DNA of 64,000 nt, taken from Cloacibacterium caeni_C (GTDB taxonomy: Bacteria > Bacteroidota > Bacteroidia > Flavobacteriales > Weeksellaceae). The notes under the pieces were generated by a model. It saw nothing but the letters and a program-made list of their open reading frames with translations. It did not search any database and was not told the DNA's origin. The stretch spans positions 1 to 64,000 of the forward strand of contig DITA01000059.1 of NCBI GenBank assembly GCA_002422665.1. The letters run 5' to 3'. Position numbers and translations under genes: made by a program. Within the stretch, counting starts at the first letter, position 1. Each line of letters opens with the position of its first letter. Below are positions 47,900 to 59,200 of the stretch, one piece after another.

Positions 47900-50205
47900 C
47901 CGCTTCTCCATTTTTTTATGCTTCCAATGAATTGGTTTTAGATGCTAAAGGAATGATTATTAATGAGGTCGCATTAGAAAAAAATGGTGCAAGAACTCCT
48001 TTGAAATATGATTATAAAGAAGATATTCTAAAAATTTCTTTAGATAAAACTTACCAAAAAAATCAAGATTATACCGTTTATATCAAATATGTAGCGAGAC
48101 CAAATGAAGTAAAACAGAAAGGTTCTGCTGCCATTAATGATGCGAAAGGACTTTATTTCATCAATGCTCAAGGAAAAGATGCAGATAAACCTACGCAAAT
48201 TTGGACTCAAGGTGAAACGGAATCTTCTTCTTGTTGGTTTCCTACAATAGATAAACCCAATCAGAAAACCACGCAGGAAATTTACATGACGGTTCCTAAA
48301 CAATATGTAACCCTTTCTAACGGAATTTTAAATAGTTCTGAAAATTTAGGCGAAAACCTGAGAACGGATCATTGGGTAATGGATCAAAAACACGCTCCGT
48401 ATTTATTTTTCATGGGAGTGGGAGAATATGCCGTGATTAAAGATAAATGGAGAAATATAGATGTAGATTATTATGTAGAAAAAGAATACGAACCGTATGC
48501 AAAACAAATTTTTGGGAATACTCCAGAAATGATAGAGTTCTTTTCTAAAAAATTAAATTATGATTTTCCTTGGCAAAAATACGCACAGATTGTAGGCAGA
48601 GATTACGTTTCTGGTGCTATGGAAAATACTACCGCAGTAATTCACGAAGAATCTGCACAACAAAAAGCGGGTGATTTAGCAGACGAAAACAAGTGGGAAG
48701 ATGTAATCGCTCACGAATTATTCCACCATTGGTTTGGAGATTTGGTAACCGCAGAAAGTTGGAGTAATCTTACTGTAAATGAAAGTTTTGCAGATTACTC
48801 AGAATATCTTTGGAACGAATACAAGTACGGAAAAGACGAAGCCGATTATAAAAGATTAAAATCGCTTAGAAATTCTAAAGCAGACCCAAGAAATTTTGGT
48901 AAAGATTTGGTGAGATTTAATTATACCGATAGAGAAGACATGTTTGATGGCGTTTCTTACAATAAAGGTGGCGGAATTCTACACATGCTAAGAAATTATT
49001 TGGGAGATGATGCGTTTTTCGCTGGACTTTCAGATTATCTTAAAACCAATGAATATGGAACTGGAGAAGCGCATCAACTGAGACTTTCTCTGGAAAAAGT
49101 TTCGGGAAAAGATTTAAATTGGTTCTTTAATCAATGGTATTTCGGGAAAGGTTATCCTAAGTTAGAGGTTAAATCTACTTTTGACCCGATGAAAAAACAA
49201 GTCATCGTAAATGTTGCTCAGACACAAGAAGAAAAATTTGAGTTTCCATTGTCTATTGATGTTTTAGAAAATGGAAAAATTTCTAGAAAAGAAGTTTGGG
49301 TAACGGCAAAAGCGAAAAATGACTTCGTTTTTGATGTGACTAAAAATCCTGAATTGATTAATGCAAATCCTGAAGGTTTATTGCTCAGCGATATTAAACA
49401 AGACAAAACTCCAGAACAATTATATCTACAATACACCACTGCTAAAGATTTGTACAGCAAATACACGGCAATAGAAGAAGCAAAAGACCAAGTTTCTAAA
49501 AATCCATTTGCAGACAAATTATATGCAGCAGCTTTGAAAGATAAGTTTTACAGAAATAGATTGTTAGCATTAGAAGGTTTACCAGAAGATCCAAAATCAT
49601 TTTTGGCAGATGTAGAAAAATTAGCACAAAATGATGATAAAAATTTGGTGAAAGGAGCTGCAATCGGTGTTTTAGCAAAAACTAAAAACCCTAAATATTT
49701 ACCATTATTTGAAAAAGGAATCAATGCAGTTTCTAATTCGGTGAAAGGAAATTCACTTTCTGGAATTGCTCAAGTTGCTCCTGAAAAAGTAGTAAATTAT
49801 GCCGAAAAAATAGATTTAGAAAGCGCTTCGGAAGATTTAGTGATGACACTTTTGCCGGTGATTGTAAAAAATAAAATCACTGCTCAAATGCCAAATATTG
49901 CCTCTCTTGTAGCTTTTTATCCTTTTATTGGGTTTCAAAATCCTAAATTAGCAGCACCTGCAGAAGAAGGTTTCAATTGGATTATGGATTCTGATAATAC
50001 AAAAGCAGTACATAATCTTACGAAAGTTTTAGGACAAGCGAAAAGCCAAATTGGCGATAATGTACAAGCCAAAATGATGATTGTACAAATGCTGAAAAAA
50101 GGCTTAGAAAGAAAGATGAAACTATTCAGAGAGAATCCTTCAAGCACCAGTCTAAATGCTCAAATAGAAATGCTGAATAAAGCGATTACTTCTTACAGCA
50201 ACTAA
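47900..50205 (+). CDS. M1 family aminopeptidase, 5' end missing in the assembly gap
   Basis: The frame is open back to the gap (first visible codon at 47902, ASPFFYASNELVLDAKG), so the true start and signal peptide are lost; a TTG at 47932 is not the start. The substrate-binding GAMENTT motif precedes the zinc site HELFHHWFGDLVTAESWSNL with a following NESFADY, giving the HExxH-x18-E signature of M1 near visible residue 270. A C-terminal helical domain of about 300 residues follows. The enzyme removes N-terminal residues from peptides. A terminator at 50227-50262 ends the unit. Confidence 0.88.
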
Positions 50206-50226
50206 TTAATTTGTTCTAATAAATTG

Positions 50227-50262
50227 AAGCCCATTTTACATTTTTTGTAAAAAGGGCTTTTT
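50227..50262 (+). terminator. Intrinsic terminator of the M1 peptidase gene
   Basis: AAGCCC-A-TTTTACA pairs with TGTAAAA-A-GGGCTT, then Ts. Confidence 0.75.
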
Positions 50263-50366
50263 GATGTTAAAAATTATTTAGATTTAAAATAAAAAACAAA
50301 ATTCTTAGCATAATTCTTTTGTCAAGAATTTTCAACTCGTTAAATTCGTACAAAAATTGAGGAATT

Positions 50367-51695
50367 ATGATGAAAATCGGAATCGAAGCGGCAAGTTTTT
50401 TTGTGCCAAGTTTATATTTAGAAATTAAGGATTTAGCCGAAAAAAGGGGAATAGAACCTGCAAAATTAGAAAAAGGTTTAGGATTGAAGAGGATGGCTTT
50501 TCCCGATGTACACGAAGACGCAGCCACTTTTGCCGCAGAAGCACTTTTAAAACTCATACAAGATTATAAAATAAATCCCAAAGAAATTTCTAGAATTTAT
50601 CTAGGAACAGAATCTGCGCTAGATGCTGCAAAACCTACCGCTACTTATGCCATGCAAATGGTAGAAAAAGAGCTAGAAAAAGAATTTGGAGCGAGATGTT
50701 TCAAAAATTGTGATGTAGTAGATATGACTTTTGCGTGTGTAGGTGCTGTAGATGCGTTGCACAATTCTCTTGATTTTGTAAGAGCGAATCCTGAGAAAAA
50801 AGCCATTGTAATTGCTTCTGATTATGCGAAATATGAATTGGCTTCTACTGGAGAATATACGCAAGGTGGTGGTGCAGTTGCAGTTTTGGTATCGGCAAAT
50901 CCTACATTGTTGGAAATTGAAAATAAATTTGGAGTTGCTACAGAAAGCGTTTTTGATTTCTTTAAACCAAGAAGAGAAACCACTAAAGATTTGGTGCAGA
51001 ATTTACCAGAAACCTTTGCCGAAAAAGTAGAAATTTTTACAGATGAACCTGTTTTTGACGGTCAATATTCTAATCAATGTTACCAAGACAGAATTAGAGA
51101 AGCCTACCAACATTACAAAGAAGAAAGCGGAAGAGAAAAGCCTTATGAAAATTGGCGATTTCTGATTTTCCACCTTCCTTATGCATTCCACGGGAAGAGA
51201 TTATTTACTGAGATTTTCGGGATAGAAAACGGAATGAATGCCACCACTTCTGAAGATATAAAAGCCATCGCTCAAACCGATGAATATAAAAATTTAGTTG
51301 CTGAAAAAATAGAAATTACGCAACGTGCAAGTTCAGAAATTGGGAATATGTACACCGCTTCTATTTTTATGGCGCTACTTTCTGCTTTCCAAGTTTCTTA
51401 TGAAAATGGAGAAGAGTTATCAGGAAAAGAACTAGGTTTTTTAGCATATGGAAGTGGAAGTAAATCTAAAGTTTTTGCTGGAAAAATAGGAAACGATTGG
51501 AAATCTGTGGTAGAAAAATGGAATATTTTCGAAGTGCTGAATCAGCGCAGAGCAATAGATTTTGATACGTATGAAAATCTCCACCGAAAAAAACTCAATA
51601 CTTCGGTAAATCCAGATTGGAAAGGTTTTGGATTGGTAAAAGTAGAAAAAGAAAGCCCAGTTTTAGTGGGAGCAAGATATTATGAAAAAAGATAA
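50367..51695 (+). CDS. Hydroxymethylglutaryl-CoA synthase family protein
   Basis: The 442-residue thiolase-fold enzyme has the condensing Cys124 in DMTFACVGAVDAL, the acid Glu82 in YLGTESALDAAKP, and a His in HLPYAFHGKRLF (about 275). These match HMG-CoA synthase (MvaS), the mevalonate-pathway step joining acetyl-CoA and acetoacetyl-CoA, a route used by some Bacteroidota for isoprenoids. The other mevalonate genes are not in the window, so the precise substrate stays inferred; a ketosynthase-like role is possible. Start: MMKIG, either of two Met. Confidence 0.85.
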   Translation: MMKIGIEAASFFVPSLYLEIKDLAEKRGIEPAKLEKGLGLKRMAFPDVHEDAATFAAEALLKLIQDYKINPKEISRIYLGTESALDAAKPTATYAMQMVEKELEKEFGARCFKNCDVVDMTFACVGAVDALHNSLDFVRANPEKKAIVIASDYAKYELASTGEYTQGGGAVAVLVSANPTLLEIENKFGVATESVFDFFKPRRETTKDLVQNLPETFAEKVEIFTDEPVFDGQYSNQCYQDRIREAYQHYKEESGREKPYENWRFLIFHLPYAFHGKRLFTEIFGIENGMNATTSEDIKAIAQTDEYKNLVAEKIEITQRASSEIGNMYTASIFMALLSAFQVSYENGEELSGKELGFLAYGSGSKSKVFAGKIGNDWKSVVEKWNIFEVLNQRRAIDFDTYENLHRKKLNTSVNPDWKGFGLVKVEKESPVLVGARYYEKR

Positions 51696-51724
51696 AAAAA
51701 CTGATAAATGTCTTTGTTTATTTA

Positions 51725-51755
51725 TTGACTTAGGATTTAAAGTTTCGTAACTTTG
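51725..51755 (+). promoter_or_regulatory. Promoter of the first giant T9SS protein gene
   Basis: TTG at 51725-51727, 20-base spacer and TAACTTTG at 51748-51755, a full match to the Bacteroidota consensus. It lies only 8 bases before the first ATG, which favours the second Met at 51776 as start. Confidence 0.7.
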
Positions 51756-51763
51756 AGGTATAA

Positions 51764-54700
51764 ATGAATTTAATTATGTTTAAATATCATTTCATATCTG
51801 CTTTTACAATTTTGTTTTTTAGTGTTATTTTTATTAAATCTCAAAGTCAATCAGAGTTTTTTATATCAGATTCTAAAAATGAACAAAATGTTTTTATCGA
51901 TTGTAATTATCCTTTCGTTAAAGATAATAGTGTACTGTTAAAATCTAATTATCCTTCTTTTAAGCTTACGAATAAGTACATCGTTTCAGCTATTAATTAT
52001 ACCCCTTATTCTGTTTCTAATAAAGTAGTTATAAAAGATAATTTAGATGATTCTTTTTCTGAAATCATTGATTTACCATTCCAGTTCTGTTTTTATGGTC
52101 AAGCGTATAATCAGTTAGTAATAGGTTCTAATGGAATGGTAAGTTTTGATATAAATCAGGCAGGTCAAGCGAATGCACCTAATATATCTGAGGCTTTGCC
52201 GAGCTCAAGTTTGCCCAAAGCTACAATTTTTGGAGTATTACACGATATGTATTTTTCTTTATCAGATGATTCGGAAATTAATTATTCGGTAATTGGTAAT
52301 GCGCCTTTTAGAAAATTTGTAATTAATTTTTATAAAGGGAGAATGTCTGGATGTGATGATTCAGTATCTACTTCACAGATCGTACTTTCAGAAGGAAGTA
52401 ATAATATAGAGGTTTTCGTGGAAAATAAATCTCTTGCATGTGATTTAGCAAAATTCAAGAATTCTCTTATAGGAATAAATGATGAGATAGGAGACTCTGG
52501 ACTTGCAGCTCCCAATAGAAATACTGGGATTTGGCAAGCACAGAATGAAGCATGGTTATTCACTCCAGATGGAGAAAATGTAGTGCCTAAATTTGCTTGG
52601 TATGATGGAAGTGGCAATTTAATTGGAAGTTCTAATGAGCAAATAGTATCTCCTAAAAAAGATGAAAATTATAGATTAGATTTCGTTTATAGTATATGCA
52701 ATGGAGAGACTTTTTCTTATACAGATGATATTAATATTAGCTTTTCTCCAGATTATCCTACTACAATAGATTATACAAAAACAATCTGTAATAGTAATGT
52801 ACAAATAGTTTTATCAGATTATAAAAAATTACTTACAACTCATGACATTTCTAAATTTAGTTTTGTTTTTATAGATGCTTTAAGTAACCAATTTTTAGAT
52901 GAAACTATACCGTTTACGGTTGATTCTAACAGAGATTTCAACGTAATTATTTCCAATAAAGATAACGGTAATTGTAAAAGATCTACAACTCTTTCTTTTC
53001 AATATTTTTCTCAAAAAATTTTAACAAATCAAGTTTCTGTGTGCGATTTATGGAAAGATGGAAAAGAAAACGATTATCTTCTTAGTAATTTAAATGTAAA
53101 TTTAGTAGGCTCAAATTTCAATGGTGAGATTTCTTATTTTTTAACTAGACAATCCGCGTTAGATAATATAAATTCTGTTACAACATATAATTTGGAAAAT
53201 AATACTCAGTTTTATATAAGAGTGTCACAAAATAATTGCTATAATGTATTTGGACCAATATCTATAAAACTTACATCTCCACCTCAAGTTGTTTCGCCGT
53301 TAAATCTTAGAGTACAAATATGTGATTTAAATTATGATGGAGTAGAAAATTTTAATTGGGGTGATTATTTAAAAGATAAAGTTACTACAGATCTTGGCGC
53401 TTCAATAAGAGTTTTTAAGACATATGATGAAGCATTAAGTGCATTATCTACTCAGTTAGGTCTAGATAAAATAACAAAAGGCAATTACAAAGTATATGCA
53501 AGAGTAGAATTTCCGGGTGCTTGTTTTTCGATTGCTGAGATTAATATGGATGTTGTTCTATCTGGAGTAGAGCTTAAAAATATAGATACTTATTTTTGTT
53601 TTGATGGTTTTGAGGATATAACAGTAGATCTTCTTGCTATAGCAAATAATATGCTTGTAAATCCTAATAGTAATATAACGGGTCCTTTCTTTTTTACAAG
53701 TAATAAGGCTGCAATAGATAATTTGCCAGCTAATATGATACCTTCTACTCAAGTTATTAAGGATGATGGAAATTATATTTCTAAAACATTTTATGTGAGA
53801 TTTAATAATGGAACAGATTGTTATACTATAAAACCAATGAAAATTTATTTGGTTCATTTAGTAAAAAATAAAGATCAGTTTAATATTTGTGATGTAAAGA
53901 ATGATAATTCAGAAACCATTACATTAAGTACTTATGCGAAACAAATAAATAATCAAAGTGGTTCAAAAGTATTTTATTTTAATACAGAAGCACAAGCATT
54001 AGCCAATGTCTCAGGAACAGATATTAAATCTCTTACAGTAACTTCTAGCCAAATTGTTTATGCCAGAATTACAATAAAAAATTGTTTGCTTATAATACCT
54101 GTTACGTTTACCCTAGTTGAAACTCCAGATATTCTTTCTGAATTAACAATAAACCTTAAAGATGTTTGTGATAATAATGCAGATGGAAAAGAAAATGTAG
54201 ATTTAAGATCTTATGCTACCGAAATAAATGTAAATAACGAATTAGTAGACTTTACTTATTTTAAAACATATAATCCTGTAAATAATACCTTCGCTGATCC
54301 TTATTCTAATGTTTCTAATGTAGAAGTCCAAGATGCAACAATAATCTATGTAAAAGTAAAATTCAAAGATTCAGATTGCTTTTCTGTATCAAAAATTATT
54401 GTCAATATAGATTATCTACCTTCAATAAAACTTTCTAAAACAGTAACTTTAAAAAAATGTGATAATGATTTTGATTTTGGTGAATATTTTGATTTATCAG
54501 AATCTATTCCTCAATTATATGACCCAAACTTAAATTCTATTCCGCTGTCTGACCTTATTATTTCTTATTATGAATGTGAAGATGATGCAAATGTAGGAGC
54601 AACGGTAGGCAAAATAAATTCTTTGTATCATACCTATACCGCAAATGCATTTGTTTATGTAAGATTTCAATCAAAAAAAGACGGTTGCTATTCTGTAGCT

Positions 54701-56014
54701 CCTATTAATTTACTGTCTTATTTTCCTACAAAGGCTAAAAATTCTGTTATCTCTATTTGTGATAACAACCTTGATGGATATTATGATGTAAATCTTCTAG
54801 AATACAAAAATTATATGGTACAAAATCTTGATGACCAAAATCTATATAAATTCTATCTCAGAGAAAGCGATATAAACATCCCAGGAAAAGAAATAAAAAA
54901 CCCTGAAAAGTTTAAATTGAATCCTTACATCTCTAAAATTTGGGTATACGTAGAAAATTTAACCAATTGCGGAAGCATTGCAGAAGTAAATTTTAAAAAA
55001 GGAAATATTTTGACTTTGAATAAAAATCAATTCAGTATCAATAACATTTGTGATACAGGTAATGATGAAAAAGAGCAAATAAACCTTACGATTTTTGAAA
55101 ATAATTTTAGTGCTTCTTATACTTATGAGTATTTTGAGAAAGATAGCGATATGTGGCAGAATCAAAATAAAATTCAAAATCCTGCTTATTATGCTTATGA
55201 TGAAACTAAAGGAAGTTCTACCATCTATGTGAAAGTTTCTCATGAACGTTTTTGCCCTAATTTTTACTCGATAGAAGTTCAATTAAATAAAATGCCAATT
55301 ATAAACATTGCAGACTATTATTATTGTAAAAATGCTTCTCAAGGATTAGAGATAAAACCGAATTTTTCTACAATGAATATTGCAAATTATAGATGGGAAT
55401 TGCCAGATGGAACCATTATAGAAGGAGCAGACAAAAATTATCTTTCAGGGATAAAAACCATAGGAACATATACATTAAGTTTAACTACAGTTTACAATTG
55501 CAGTTACACTACGAGCTTTAGAGTGCTCAATGTAGATACTCCAGAAATCGTCTCACTAATAGAACAAGATAACAATTTTGAAGTGACTGCACAGGGAATT
55601 TCAGGAAAAAAAATTGTTTATTCTAAAGATTTAGTTCATTGGCAAGATAGTAATGTTTTCTATAATTTAGCAGCCGGTGAATATAATTTTTATGCAAAAT
55701 ATGCAGATTCTGACTGTTATAGTGATGCTAAGAAAGGTAAAATTTTCACCGTTCAAACCGCCTTTACTCCAAATGGAGACGGAATAAATGATTATTGGGT
55801 GTTCTCTGATTTAGATGTTTTTGGTGGAACTTCAACCTTGCAAATTGTAGATAAGTTTGGTAAAGTTGTTTGCCAGCAAACAAGCAATAAAGAATTTAGA
55901 TGGGATGGTAAAATTCAGTCAAGAAGTTTAAATACAGATGCATATTGGTATGTAATAAAAGTAGGCAATGGAAGAATTTACCAAGGATGGATTTTTCTCA
56001 AAAATAGAAATTAA
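51764..56014 (+). CDS. Giant T9SS type B sorted repeat protein, paralog 1
   Basis: The 1416-residue protein (1412 if started at Met 51776) has a signal peptide (about 5-29). An N-terminal nidogen-like/beta-rich domain (about 30-280, with LPFQFCFYGQAYNQLVIGSN) precedes eight modules of about 100 residues. Each of the clearer modules has a CDxNxDG-like core, for example CDLNYDGVENFN, CDNNADGKENVDL and CDNNLDGYYDVNL. The C-terminal FTPNGDGINDYW... to GWIFLKNRN is the gliding-motility-associated type B sorting domain of T9SS. The protein should be secreted and attached or released at the surface; adhesion is inferred. A closely related gene follows 242 bases later. Confidence 0.88.
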   Translation: MNLIMFKYHFISAFTILFFSVIFIKSQSQSEFFISDSKNEQNVFIDCNYPFVKDNSVLLKSNYPSFKLTNKYIVSAINYTPYSVSNKVVIKDNLDDSFSEIIDLPFQFCFYGQAYNQLVIGSNGMVSFDINQAGQANAPNISEALPSSSLPKATIFGVLHDMYFSLSDDSEINYSVIGNAPFRKFVINFYKGRMSGCDDSVSTSQIVLSEGSNNIEVFVENKSLACDLAKFKNSLIGINDEIGDSGLAAPNRNTGIWQAQNEAWLFTPDGENVVPKFAWYDGSGNLIGSSNEQIVSPKKDENYRLDFVYSICNGETFSYTDDINISFSPDYPTTIDYTKTICNSNVQIVLSDYKKLLTTHDISKFSFVFIDALSNQFLDETIPFTVDSNRDFNVIISNKDNGNCKRSTTLSFQYFSQKILTNQVSVCDLWKDGKENDYLLSNLNVNLVGSNFNGEISYFLTRQSALDNINSVTTYNLENNTQFYIRVSQNNCYNVFGPISIKLTSPPQVVSPLNLRVQICDLNYDGVENFNWGDYLKDKVTTDLGASIRVFKTYDEALSALSTQLGLDKITKGNYKVYARVEFPGACFSIAEINMDVVLSGVELKNIDTYFCFDGFEDITVDLLAIANNMLVNPNSNITGPFFFTSNKAAIDNLPANMIPSTQVIKDDGNYISKTFYVRFNNGTDCYTIKPMKIYLVHLVKNKDQFNICDVKNDNSETITLSTYAKQINNQSGSKVFYFNTEAQALANVSGTDIKSLTVTSSQIVYARITIKNCLLIIPVTFTLVETPDILSELTINLKDVCDNNADGKENVDLRSYATEINVNNELVDFTYFKTYNPVNNTFADPYSNVSNVEVQDATIIYVKVKFKDSDCFSVSKIIVNIDYLPSIKLSKTVTLKKCDNDFDFGEYFDLSESIPQLYDPNLNSIPLSDLIISYYECEDDANVGATVGKINSLYHTYTANAFVYVRFQSKKDGCYSVAPINLLSYFPTKAKNSVISICDNNLDGYYDVNLLEYKNYMVQNLDDQNLYKFYLRESDINIPGKEIKNPEKFKLNPYISKIWVYVENLTNCGSIAEVNFKKGNILTLNKNQFSINNICDTGNDEKEQINLTIFENNFSASYTYEYFEKDSDMWQNQNKIQNPAYYAYDETKGSSTIYVKVSHERFCPNFYSIEVQLNKMPIINIADYYYCKNASQGLEIKPNFSTMNIANYRWELPDGTIIEGADKNYLSGIKTIGTYTLSLTTVYNCSYTTSFRVLNVDTPEIVSLIEQDNNFEVTAQGISGKKIVYSKDLVHWQDSNVFYNLAAGEYNFYAKYADSDCYSDAKKGKIFTVQTAFTPNGDGINDYWVFSDLDVFGGTSTLQIVDKFGKVVCQQTSNKEFRWDGKIQSRSLNTDAYWYVIKVGNGRIYQGWIFLKNRN

Positions 56015-56167
56015 ATATATGTTTCTTATATAAAGATTACTTAAAACAATATATTAATTTTTGATCTTTATAAATTTTATGTAACAAAAAAAGCATGAAT
56101 ATTTCAAAAAAAATTATTCGTAAAAATAGAGAATAGAGTCTAGTTTTAGAAGTAAAATAAGACAATA

Positions 56168-56200
56168 AAAAGAGCCGAGAAACTTCTCGACTCTTTTTTT
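56168..56200 (+). terminator. Terminator between the two giant T9SS genes
   Basis: AAAAGAGCCGAG (56168-56179) pairs with CTCGACTCTTTT (56186-56197) with one mismatch, followed by Ts. Confidence 0.65.
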
Positions 56201-56231
56201 GTCTCTTTTAAAAAGAATTTTATTAAATTTG
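56199..56231 (+). promoter_or_regulatory. Promoter of the second giant T9SS protein gene
   Basis: TTG at 56199-56201, 22-base spacer and TAAATTTG at 56224-56231. The spacer is at the long end of the usual range. The TTG overlaps the T tail of the preceding terminator. Confidence 0.5.
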
Positions 56232-56255
56232 AATCCAAAATGAAAATAAATCTTA

Positions 56256-59200
56256 ATGAATTTTAAAAAAAACTATAGCTTTTTTATTGCCATTTTACTA
56301 GTTTCTTTCAGTTTTTTTAAAGCCCAAACCGCATCAGACTTTTTTATTTCTGATGCCAAAAATGAAAAAGAAGTCTTAGTAAACTGTAACTATCCTTTAG
56401 TTAATGGTAATTGTGTAGCATTATCAGCAAATTATCCTTCTTTTAAACAAACAGATAATTATGCCGTATCCTCTATTAACTATACTCCTTACGCTGTAGT
56501 TAATAAAACTGTTATTACAGATGATTTAGACGATTCTTTCTCAGGAATAATAAACTTACCATTTAAATTTTGTTTTTATGGACAAGTTTATAATCAATTG
56601 GTTATAGGCTCTAATGGAATGATAAGTTTTGATACTTATCAAGCCAATCAAGCGAATCCTGCCAATTTTTCAGAAGCTTTACCAAATCCAAATTTACCTA
56701 AAGAAGCCATTTTTGGAGTCTTTCATGATATGTTTTTTTCAGAATCAAATGGTTCAGAAATTAATTATGCGGTAATAGGAACGGCACCATATAGAAAATT
56801 TGTGGTTAATTTCCGAAATGGTAGAATTTCTGGATGTGATTCTGAGGCTTCGTCATCTCAAATCGTTTTATCAGAAGGAAGCAATAATATAGAAATTTTT
56901 GTAGAAAATAAACCACTTGCATGTGATCTTACAAGATTTAAAAATGCAGTAATAGGAATTAATGATGCTACTGGAGACTTAGGACTTGCGGCTCCAGGAA
57001 GAAATACAGGTATTTGGTCTGCGCAAAATGAAGCTTGGGTATTTACTCCAAATGCGGATTCATTAACACCAGATATTATTTGGTATGATAGTAATAATAA
57101 TATTATTGGGACAAATAAAAATTTGACGGTTTGTCCTACCAAAAATGAAACGTATAAAGTAGAGATTATTTACACCAATTGTAATAATGAAAAAATAATT
57201 TATTCTGATACCATAAATGTTAATTTTGCTGCAGATTATCCACTCGTAAAAGACTATAGCAAAATTTTTTGTAATAGTACGGAGCAAGTAATTTTGGCAG
57301 ATTATAAAAGCTCCATTGTAACTGGAGATGTTTCTCTTTTTAACTTTGAGTTTAGAGACGCTCTTACCAACCAGGTTTTAAACGAGAGCACACCAATATT
57401 GATTACATCTAATCGAAATATTAAAGTTACAGTTTCTAATAAGAATGATGCTAATTGTAAAAAAGTGGCTAATCTATCGTTTCTTTCTCAGAATATTTAC
57501 AATTACCAGCCAGTAATATGTGATTTTGCTAATGATGGAATAGAAAACAATTTTTTATTAAGTAATTTAAATTCACAATTAGTAGGAACAAATTATCAAG
57601 GAACAGTTTCTTATTTCACATCTTATAATAATGCTGCGAATAATCAAAATGCAATTATAAATTATAACTTAATTAATGGAAATCAATTCTATATAAGGCT
57701 TGTTCAAGGGGAATGCGTAAATATTTTAGGCCCAATCGAAGTTAGATTTAACTCATCTCCTATTGTAAATAATGCCTCATTAGACGTGACAATATGCGAT
57801 AATAATGATGACGGAGCAGAAAATTTTAATTGGGCAGAAAACTTAAAGAATAAATTAACTACGGAATCAGGAATGTCTATAAGAGTTTTTAATACTTATC
57901 AGGAGGCATTCACTGCATTATCTAATCAATTAGGACTAACCCAGATTAGGGAGGGAAATTATAAAGTATATGCTAGAGTACAAAGTGCTTCGGGCTGTTT
58001 CTCCATTGCCGAGGTTAATATGAATGTGACTTTCAATTCCATTGAGGCAAGAGATATAGGTAAGGTTATATGTTTTGATGGCACTAAGGATATAACCATT
58101 GATCTAGAGAGTTACTATAATGAAATGTTGATAAATCCTTCAGGAGAAGATGTTGCTTTTTTTGGATCTGTTAGTAATGCGCAAACTAATTTACCATCTA
58201 GAGAAATTAGTTCTACTCAGATAATTACCGATAATGGCGATTATATAGTCAAAAATTTTTATGCTAGATTTAGTAATGGCGATTGTTATACCATAAAGAG
58301 AATAAGAGTAATTCTTGTAAAACTTACTGTAAATAAAGATAAATTTGAAGTCTGCGATATAGGAAATGACGGCTTAGAGAAAATTACACTAAGCAAGTAT
58401 ACTCGTGATATTAACAATCAGAGCGGAACTAGAGTTGTATTCTACAGTACACAATCTGAAGCAGATAATAATTCAACCTCTGTCTTAAGATTAGTTGATC
58501 TTACTTCGAGTTCTACAGTTTATGCTAGAATAAGTTTATCAGATTGTGTTTTAGTAGTTCCTATTACTTTCAACCTAGTACGGACTCCAGATATCGATAT
58601 CGAAATACAACAAGATTTCCCTATTTATTGTGATAATAATTCAGATGGAAAGGAAAATATTGACCTAACGCAGCTTCAACCAATAATTAATACAAATAAT
58701 GAGCTGGTGGAGTTTTCTTATTTTAAAAGCTATAATGCACAAAACGGTACTTTTGCAGACCCTTATTCAGAACCATCAAATACAGAAGTTCAAGATGGAG
58801 AAATTTTATATGTAAAAGTTAAATATATAGATTCTGATTGTTTTTCTGTTGCAAAAGTTACGGTAAGATTACCCGTCATTAACGATGTAATTAATTTAAA
58901 TCAAAACGCGGTTTTAAAAACATGTAATGAGGATTTTTCGGTCAGTGAAATCTTCAACTTAGAAGAGGCAGTCTCTCAACTATTTGACCAACAAAATAAT
59001 AATGTTTTGTTAGATAATCTTCAAATTACTTATTATGTAAACGAAAATTTTGCAAATCAAGGAACCTCGGCAGGAAAAATTTCTGTACCGAGCTCTTATA
59101 TTTCTACCGCTGCTAACACTTATGTTTACGCTAGATTTCAGTCACAATACGGATGTTATTCTATAGCTCCAATTAATTTATTATTTGTACTCCCAGCTAA

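Noticed and set aside
56240..56266. Nine-codon frame (including stop) overlapping the start of the second T9SS gene
   Set aside because: A short ATG...TAA frame is expected by chance in AT-rich DNA; nothing indicates a leader peptide.
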